NCBI RefSeq assembly: GCF_014126825.1
Contig: NZ_CP059900.1
Coordinates: 1-64,000, forward strand
Length of the DNA: 64,000 bases
Source: Tomitella gaofuii
GTDB taxonomy: Bacteria > Actinomycetota > Actinomycetes > Mycobacteriales > Mycobacteriaceae
Reading direction: 5' to 3'
The position numbers were made by a program, and so were the translations under genes. Positions 58,715 to 64,000 of the stretch are shown piece after piece. Below the pieces are notes generated by a model. That model ran no database searches, was not told the origin of the DNA, and worked only from the letters and a program-made list of their open reading frames with translations. Each line of letters opens with the position of its first letter. Positions within the stretch are counted from its first letter, which is position 1.

Positions 58715-60682
58715 ATGGGGCAGACGGCTCTGAACGTACTGATAGCGATCGTGGTGGCGATCGTGTCGATCGCCATGATCATCGCGGTGGCGCGGCGGGT
58801 GATCGGCATCCACGTGGGACTGACCCGGTCGGCGCTTGCCGCGGTGGTGGCGCTCGGTACGGAGCTGGGCTTCGAGTCGCAGGTCGTCTGGAAACAGGAT
58901 GCGAACAACCTGGCGTTCGTACCGCTGCAGGTCGGCATCATCGTGCTGGTGGCACTGCTGTTCCTCGTCCTTGCCGAGGTGCTAGTGCCCCAAGGCAGCC
59001 TCGCCCGGCCGGACCATATCGTCCGCGCCGCCCAGCGGCACTGGGTCACCGCCCGCCGCGGGTGGCAGTTGACCCGGATCATGATCCGGCATGGGCTACC
59101 GGCGATGGCGAGGGGAGAAGGCGCTCCGTTCGGAGGGACGGAGTTCCAGCGCCGGGAACGCGCCCGCGAGTTGCGCGGCGCACTCGAAGAGGCGGGCGCG
59201 TCGTTCGTCAAGTTCGGCCAGATGCTGTCGACTCGCGCGGATCTTCTGCCCGATGAGTTCCTCGAGGAACTGTCCCACCTGCAACAGCGTGTCGCGCCGG
59301 TCCCGTGGGAGGACGTGGCCGAGGTGGTGCGGCATGAACTCAAGGACGAACCCGATGGTGTCTTCGCGGAGATCGAACGCACCCCGTTAGCGTCCGCATC
59401 GATAGGCCAGGTCCACCGAGCCAGGCTGCGCACCGGCCAGAGCGTGGCCGTGAAGGTGCAAAGGCCCGGCATCCGGGTGACGGTGGAGCGTGACCTCGAA
59501 CTCGCGCTCAGAACCGCGCGAAGGTTGGAGGGTTCCACCGTATGGGGACGCTCGCTCGGCGTTGCCGCGATCGTTGAGGGCTTCGCCGAGGCCCTCCGTG
59601 AGGAACTCGATTACCGCGTGGAAGCCCGCAACCTGATCGCGCTACGCACAGTGGTCGGGCGGCACGGTGCGACGCCGCCGATGGTCGTGCCCGCCGCACA
59701 CCCGGACTATTCGAGTGAGCGCGTGCTGACGATGGACTTCGTCCCCGGACAGACGCTCGCGTCGGCCGGTGTCATCGAGGCGATGAGCGGTGCCCAACGC
59801 GCGGAGTTGTCCCGGGCCCTGTTCGACTCGTTTCTGCGGCAGGTGACCGTCGACGGCGTGTTCCACGCCGATCCGCACCCGGGCAATATCGTCCTGACCG
59901 ACGACGGCACGGTCGCGCTGATCGACTGCGGCTCGGTCGGGCGCATCGATTCCCGACTCCGGTCCGAGCTGGAACAGTTCATGCTTGCCGTCGAGCGCGG
60001 CGACCCCGATATGGTGTGCGACGCGCTGTTCGGGTTGGTCATACGGCCCGAATACGTCGACGAGGACGGCCTGCGCCGCACCATCGGCCGGTTCATGGCA
60101 CTGTACTTGTCGGCCGGCAGCGAACCCGGTGCCGCCATGTTCGCCGAGCTGGTGCGGGTCGTGGCCGAGTACGGGCTGACCGTCCCGGCGGAGATCGCGG
60201 CGGCATTCCGTGCCATCGGCACGATGGAAGGCACCCTCGCCCTGCTCGACCCGGGATTCGACGTGCTGGCGGAGTCGCGCGAATTCGCCTCCCGCCAGTT
60301 CTCTGCGCGGATGACCCCGCAGTCGCTCCGCGACGCGGCGATCGACGAGCTCCTCGCGGTGCTCCCGACGCTGCGCCGCGTGCCCCGGCATCTTGACCGC
60401 GTCGCCTCCTCTCTCGAGGCGGGACGGCTAAAGGCGAACATCAGCCTCTTCTCCGACGATCGCGACAGAAATTTGATCACTGGCCTCGTGAACCAGGTGT
60501 TGCTGGCATTCCTCGGCGGCATCGCAGGCATCATGGCGGCTGTTCTGCTGGCGAACCCCGGCGGTCCGCAGGTGAGCGACACGCTCACGTTGTATGAAAT
60601 TTTCGGCTACAACCTGATCGCGATCAGCGGAATACTGTTCCTGCGAGTGCTTTTCGTCATATTCGCGAAGAAGCGAAGATAA
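58715..60682 (+). CDS. ABC1/UbiB-family kinase-like membrane protein
   Basis: 655 residues. Two N-terminal membrane helices (about 5-27 and 70-90) precede the ABC1 domain: FVKFGQMLSTRADLLPDEF near 168 (KxGQ motif), ASASIGQVHRARL near 228 (Ala-rich loop), VAVKVQRPG near 248, ADPHPGN near 388, and DCGSVGR near 408. Two C-terminal helices follow 600. UbiB-like atypical kinases support isoprenoid quinone or lipid metabolism by ATPase activity. GGAGG at 58700-58704 precedes ATG 58715. Confidence 0.9.
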   Translation: MGQTALNVLIAIVVAIVSIAMIIAVARRVIGIHVGLTRSALAAVVALGTELGFESQVVWKQDANNLAFVPLQVGIIVLVALLFLVLAEVLVPQGSLARPDHIVRAAQRHWVTARRGWQLTRIMIRHGLPAMARGEGAPFGGTEFQRRERARELRGALEEAGASFVKFGQMLSTRADLLPDEFLEELSHLQQRVAPVPWEDVAEVVRHELKDEPDGVFAEIERTPLASASIGQVHRARLRTGQSVAVKVQRPGIRVTVERDLELALRTARRLEGSTVWGRSLGVAAIVEGFAEALREELDYRVEARNLIALRTVVGRHGATPPMVVPAAHPDYSSERVLTMDFVPGQTLASAGVIEAMSGAQRAELSRALFDSFLRQVTVDGVFHADPHPGNIVLTDDGTVALIDCGSVGRIDSRLRSELEQFMLAVERGDPDMVCDALFGLVIRPEYVDEDGLRRTIGRFMALYLSAGSEPGAAMFAELVRVVAEYGLTVPAEIAAAFRAIGTMEGTLALLDPGFDVLAESREFASRQFSARMTPQSLRDAAIDELLAVLPTLRRVPRHLDRVASSLEAGRLKANISLFSDDRDRNLITGLVNQVLLAFLGGIAGIMAAVLLANPGGPQVSDTLTLYEIFGYNLIAISGILFLRVLFVIFAKKRR

Positions 60683-61122
60683 TCGCCACGCCACCCAGGC
60701 CGGCGCCGCGTGTCCATCGCAGTACCGTCTGCAGCACACTATCGACCACTGCATGGCGTCGAAGCAAGGGACCGCGGTCAGCGTGGCCCTGCCGCCGGCG
60801 CGGCCGGAAATCGACTGGTGCACCCCTTTGGTTGCCTCGCCCGCCCGCCATATCACCACGGCGCCTGCGGCCGCCGTGTGTACGACTACCGTCCGGGAAA
60901 ATATCACCTCACGCAGAGGCTGACCGGCCGGCCCCGGTCCGGCACTTTCCGCCGCCATCACGGTGGCCACGTGGTTATCGGCCGAGATCAACGACGCCGT
61001 GCTCGCGCCCCTCGGTCAGCTGCTGTGGGTTGCTATGAGTGCCTGCATTCTGGGCGGGCCCGAGTCATACTTCCAGTTCCTGATCCGAAATACGCAGTGC
61101 AGCGGTGCGGCGCGCTCGTCGA
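60683..61122. other. Intergenic stretch after UbiB-like gene
   Basis: 440 bp with no convincing gene on either strand. No repeat or RNA gene is recognised. Confidence 0.4.
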
Positions 61123-61422
61123 TCAGTGGGGCCTTGGTCGTGTGGCAGCTTCTTCGGGCGAGCCGATTCCGGCGAACCCGTGGCCGTCCTCATCGTCGGG
61201 TACCGGCAGCCGCCCGTCGGCGACCGCCTGGTCGATACTGGCTTGCAGCGAACGGCAACTGTGCCCGCCGCCGCTGCGTTCTGCGGCCGCCGCTGCGATT
61301 TGAAACCACGCGCACGCTTGGTCGGATCCTCCGCGCCACTGCACCGAGGTGTGCCGGTGGCTGAGTTTGCACACCAGTACCTCGTTGCCGCAATCTCTGC
61401 AGGTGACTGGGTGCATGTGCAT
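61123..61422 (-). CDS. Small Cys-pair protein linked to kshA (copy 2)
   Basis: 99 residues starting MHMHPVTCRDCGNEVLVCK, paralogous to the product of 31400-31693. Shared landmarks are PVTC-x2-CG, HTSVQWRGG/HTAVQWHGD, A-WFQIAAAAAERS, SLQASIDQAV and GFAGIGSPEEA. Identity to copy 1 is moderate, clearly lower than between the two kshA genes. It starts 47 bp after kshA copy 2. The function is unknown; a metal-binding accessory role is an inference. Confidence 0.72.
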   Translation of the reverse strand: MHMHPVTCRDCGNEVLVCKLSHRHTSVQWRGGSDQACAWFQIAAAAAERSGGGHSCRSLQASIDQAVADGRLPVPDDEDGHGFAGIGSPEEAATRPRPH

Positions 61423-61465
61423 ACCGCGTCCTGGGAAAAGTGTGCGCCGGCCACCGGCCCGGCCG

Positions 61466-62555
61466 GCGCTCAGTGTGCGGATTCGGCCTCGCGCCGGGCG
61501 AGGTTCTCGGCGATCTGGGCGCGCCAGGCTTCGTTGGCCTTGGTCGGGTCCATCTCGAATTCGAAGCGGTCTGTCATGTCGTCGGTGATGTCCGCCCGGT
61601 CCACGTAGAACTGCTCGTACCAGCGACGCAGCTGGTAGATGGGACCGTCCTCCTCGCACAGCAGCGGATTGTTGATGCGGGCCTTGCTGCGCCAGATGGC
61701 GACGTCCTGCTCGAAGCCGCGGGTGATGAAGCCGACGTTCGATGCCGTGATCGCCTCCGCCTGGCCTTCCGGGATGTCGGGGGTCTTGCGGACGGTGGCC
61801 CCGTACTGCAGGACGAACTTCCCTGGCGTGACGGGGTAGTGGCAGTTGATGAGCTTGGTCTCCACGTCGTAGCCCGTGTAGTGATAGCACAACTCGTCGA
61901 TCATGAACGAGGGCCCGTAGTAGGACGCCACCGACGAATTGCCCTGGGACACCTTGGCGCGGTCCACCCCCGGCGGGAGCATGTCTTCGCGGCCCTCGCC
62001 GTTCATGTACTGCGTGGCGGTGACGCCCTCGAAGACGTTCTTGAAGTACGTGGGGAGCGAGAAGTGGATGTAGAAGAAGTGGGCGAAGTCGACGACGTTA
62101 TCGACGATCTCGCGGCAGTTGGTGTCGATGGTGATCGTCTTCCACTGCCACTCGGTCCACTCGTCGTCGCCGGTGCGGATGACGGGGATGTACTCCTCCG
62201 GCGTGCCGCCCTCCGGGTCGTTCCACACGAACAGCAGGTCGTCCTGTTCCATGGTGGGCCAGGCCTGGGTGCGGGCGCGCATGGGCACGCGCTTGGCATA
62301 GGGGATCTCCTTGCACTTGCCGTCGCCGCCCCAGCGCCAGTCGTGGAAAGGACACGCGATCTCGTCGCCCTTGATCGTGCCCTGCGACAGGTCGCCCCCC
62401 ATGTGCCGACAGTACGAGTCCAGCACGTTGAGCTCGCCCTGGGTGTCCTGCCAGACGACGAGCTTGCCGCCGAAGGCCTCGATCGAATGGGGCTTGCCGT
62501 CGCGGAAGTCCTTGGCCAGGCCCAGGCAGTGCCAGCCGCGGGCGAACCGCTCGGG
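61466..62555. repeat. 1,090-bp near-identical repeat, kshA copy 2
   Basis: Second copy of 31722-32811 in the same orientation. Only a few base changes and no gaps are seen. Confidence 0.92.
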
Positions 62556-62612
62556 GGCGGCAGCGTTGTCGATGAGGCGGGCGGAGTCGGCGCTGTCGGA
62601 GATTACACTCAT
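61470..62612 (-). CDS. kshA: 3-ketosteroid-9-alpha-monooxygenase oxygenase component (copy 2)
   Basis: 380 residues with the same length and ligand numbering as copy 1 (Cys68, His70, Cys87, His90). Residues from about 20 to the C-terminus match copy 1; the N-terminal MSVISDSADSARLID differs. The start at 62612 has GGAAGGAC upstream, like copy 1. The frame stays open upstream for about 107 codons with a CxxC/His-containing stretch, but the RBS favours 62612. The two copies may differ in regulation rather than activity. Confidence 0.92.
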   Translation of the reverse strand: MSVISDSADSARLIDNAAAPERFARGWHCLGLAKDFRDGKPHSIEAFGGKLVVWQDTQGELNVLDSYCRHMGGDLSQGTIKGDEIACPFHDWRWGGDGKCKEIPYAKRVPMRARTQAWPTMEQDDLLFVWNDPEGGTPEEYIPVIRTGDDEWTEWQWKTITIDTNCREIVDNVVDFAHFFYIHFSLPTYFKNVFEGVTATQYMNGEGREDMLPPGVDRAKVSQGNSSVASYYGPSFMIDELCYHYTGYDVETKLINCHYPVTPGKFVLQYGATVRKTPDIPEGQAEAITASNVGFITRGFEQDVAIWRSKARINNPLLCEEDGPIYQLRRWYEQFYVDRADITDDMTDRFEFEMDPTKANEAWRAQIAENLARREAESAH

Positions 62613-63156
62613 AGGGATCGTCCTTCCCGGCGAGGGTGATCGTGCGTCCCCTGCCGAATCTAAAACCGGTGTCGTAGAGACGCAATGAACGTTCTCAGGC
62701 ACCAGGACGGGCCTGTCCCAGAAGGCCTGCTGCGTCATGGCCTGTCGGCTGCTGTGCATGTCCACGTGGCCGCCGTTGGCGCGGAGTGGCCCGTGCCAGG
62801 CTGGGCCGGCGCCGAGCCGCAGCACCGCACCGCATAGAACACAGATCGGCCAGTCGCGGTTGCCCACCGCCATCGGCTGCGGGCGGCGATGACCTCGACA
62901 GCCGCAGCGGCCGTGCGGAAGCGCCACAGCCACGCCCGCCCAGGACAGGCCAGGCCAGCGACGCCAGGGAATCGGGACCGAAAAGCGCCGTCATCGATTG
63001 GCAACGTTAATCTCGGTCCGCCGTGGCCATGACACCCCAGCCTGTACCGGAGCTGGCAGCGCGCATACGTGTACGGCGGCGTGGTAGACCGTCATGTCGG
63101 CGCGCAGCGCCCCCCTTTGACGCCGCCGCGGCGGCCTTCGAGAGAGGAAACACACT
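62613..63156. other. Upstream region of kshA copy 2
   Basis: 544 bp. On the minus strand the kshA frame continues open to 62933 and reads ICVLCGAVLRL, AWHGPLRANGGHVDMHSSR and MTQQAFWDRPVL, which looks protein-like. There is no stop between it and kshA. It may be a fused or remnant small gene. No plus-strand gene is supported before the DUF4193 gene. Confidence 0.4.
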
Positions 63157-63465
63157 ATGCCCACCGACTATGATGCGCCGCGACGCAGCGAGGAAGGCGC
63201 CGGTGGCGAAGGTGCTGGCGAGGATGTCGGCGGGCCGCTTGCCCGCCGGCCGCAGTCGTCGTCTGGGGACCTCGACGACGGGACCATGGTCGAATCGTAC
63301 GAGTTGCCCGGCGCGGACCTGTCGGGCGAGGAGTTCTCGGCCACGGTCGTCCCCCGGCAGGACGGCGAGTTCGTCTGTGTGGGCTGTTTTCTCGTGCAGC
63401 ACCGGTCCCGGGCCGGGCAGGTCAACGACGATGGCACAATGCTGTGCACCGACTGCGCCGGATAA
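63157..63465 (+). CDS. DUF4193 protein
   Basis: 102 residues. The N-terminus is acidic and Gly-rich. The C-terminal DUF4193 domain has VESYELPGADLSGEEFSATVVP, then FVCVGCFLVQHRSR and CTDCA, giving four Cys for a probable zinc site. GAGAGGA lies upstream of ATG 63157. DUF4193 proteins are widespread in actinobacteria and of unknown function. Confidence 0.85.
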   Translation: MPTDYDAPRRSEEGAGGEGAGEDVGGPLARRPQSSSGDLDDGTMVESYELPGADLSGEEFSATVVPRQDGEFVCVGCFLVQHRSRAGQVNDDGTMLCTDCAG

Positions 63466-63625
63466 GCCAGCCCCGCGGCGGGGTGCCCCGCGGCCCGTCG
63501 GGCCCGACAGAATGGCAGTGATACGACATCCCCGCAGGCCACCCGGGTCCTGCGCATCCGCGCCGCCATCACCTGTGTGCCCGGCATCGCTCGGGGCATG
63601 CACTTGACGTTGGAGTGGAATAGCA

Positions 63626-64000
63626 ATGACACCTACGCGCACCGTGAAGGCGATCGCGCTGCTGGCCCGCCGTCCGGAGTGGACGCGGGACCAGTTCATC
63701 GTGCACTACGAGAATGTGCACGTGCCGTTGGTGCGCCGCGCGTTCCCGCAGATCCGCCGGTACCGCCGCAACTTCGTCGACTCGGGCACAATGTTGCCCC
63801 CGGGAGGGCAGGGGCCGGGTTTCGATGTGCTCACCGAGATGTGGTTCGACTCGCGCGCCGACTATGACGCGATGCTCGCCGCCCATGCCGACCCGGCGGT
63901 GGGCGGCCCGGTAGCCGAGGACGCGGTCCGGTTCATCGACATGGACAAGACCATCCAGTTCCTCGTCGACCTCCGCGGCGATACCGATACCCCCGTGTGA
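63626..64000 (+). CDS. EthD-domain protein
   Basis: 124 residues with a ferredoxin-like dimeric alpha/beta-barrel (EthD) pattern: VKAIALLARRPEWTRDQFIVHYENVHVPLVRRAFPQI (landmarks near 8-42) and a C-terminal VRFIDMDKTIQFLVD. Family members assist degradation pathways, including ether and steroid side-chain breakdown. GGAG precedes the ATG by about 9 nt. The TGA is at 63998-64000, the last bases of the window. Confidence 0.87.
   Translation: MTPTRTVKAIALLARRPEWTRDQFIVHYENVHVPLVRRAFPQIRRYRRNFVDSGTMLPPGGQGPGFDVLTEMWFDSRADYDAMLAAHADPAVGGPVAEDAVRFIDMDKTIQFLVDLRGDTDTPV

Overview
The window is the origin-proximal segment of a high-GC actinobacterial chromosome, most likely order Mycobacteriales. The reasons are the order dnaA - dnaN - recF - DUF721/DciA - gyrB, then gyrA - DUF3566 membrane protein - tRNA-Ile - tRNA-Ala, together with an orphan Mce protein, a lipoprotein PtpB-like phosphatase, two copies of the steroid ring hydroxylase oxygenase KshA, and a GyrA intein at the site used in Mycobacterium. 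The genus cannot be fixed from the sequence alone.

Layout. 1-8 kb: replication initiation genes, with DnaA-box clusters on both sides of dnaA and a probable oriC between dnaA and dnaN. 8-18.5 kb: a small secreted protein, a MaoC-like protein, a twin parS palindrome, an alpha/beta hydrolase, and a minus-strand nitrate assimilation operon (leader ORF, molybdopterin nitrate reductase, FAD/[2Fe-2S] electron-transfer protein, NirB, NirD, siroheme-type chelatase). This operon lies between gyrB and gyrA. 18.5-23.5 kb: intein-containing gyrA, DUF3566 protein, two tRNAs with a tiny membrane ORF between them. 23.5-36 kb: mixed core and accessory genes (nitroreductase-like protein, third parS site, SDR, Cys-rich HTH regulator, folE, membrane proteins, parDE toxin-antitoxin, paired SMR transporters, Mce protein, kshA copy 1 with a small Cys-pair protein, MoaD-like plus beta-propeller pair, lipoprotein phosphatase).

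36-58 kb is accessory DNA. It holds a single-chain Type ISP-like restriction-modification enzyme (36.0-41.0 kb) and a visibly lower-GC catabolic fragment (41.2-46.4 kb) containing a 413-bp direct repeat and a truncated gene copy. An IS21-like transposase remnant follows. Next is a 7.7-kb island (47.1-54.8 kb) bounded by about 114-bp direct repeats with a perfect 26-bp core. The island starts with two translationally coupled tyrosine recombinases, the second lacking the catalytic C-terminus, and carries short gene modules separated by related intergenic repeats (TDT transporter, toxin-antitoxin pair, membrane protein, DUF2332 and GrpB proteins). After it come a DUF3800 gene pair and a serine recombinase with a cysteine-rich tail behind four TGTCAC half-sites.

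58-64 kb: ferritin, a UbiB/ABC1 kinase-like protein, kshA copy 2 with its own paralogous small Cys-pair protein, a DUF4193 protein and an EthD-domain protein. The two kshA copies share about 1,090 bp that are almost identical while their flanks have diverged, which suggests gene conversion. The strongest candidates for something undescribed are the recombinase-pair island with its repeat-separated modules, the kshA/small-protein cassettes, and the 23-codon leader ORF coupled to the nitrate reductase gene.
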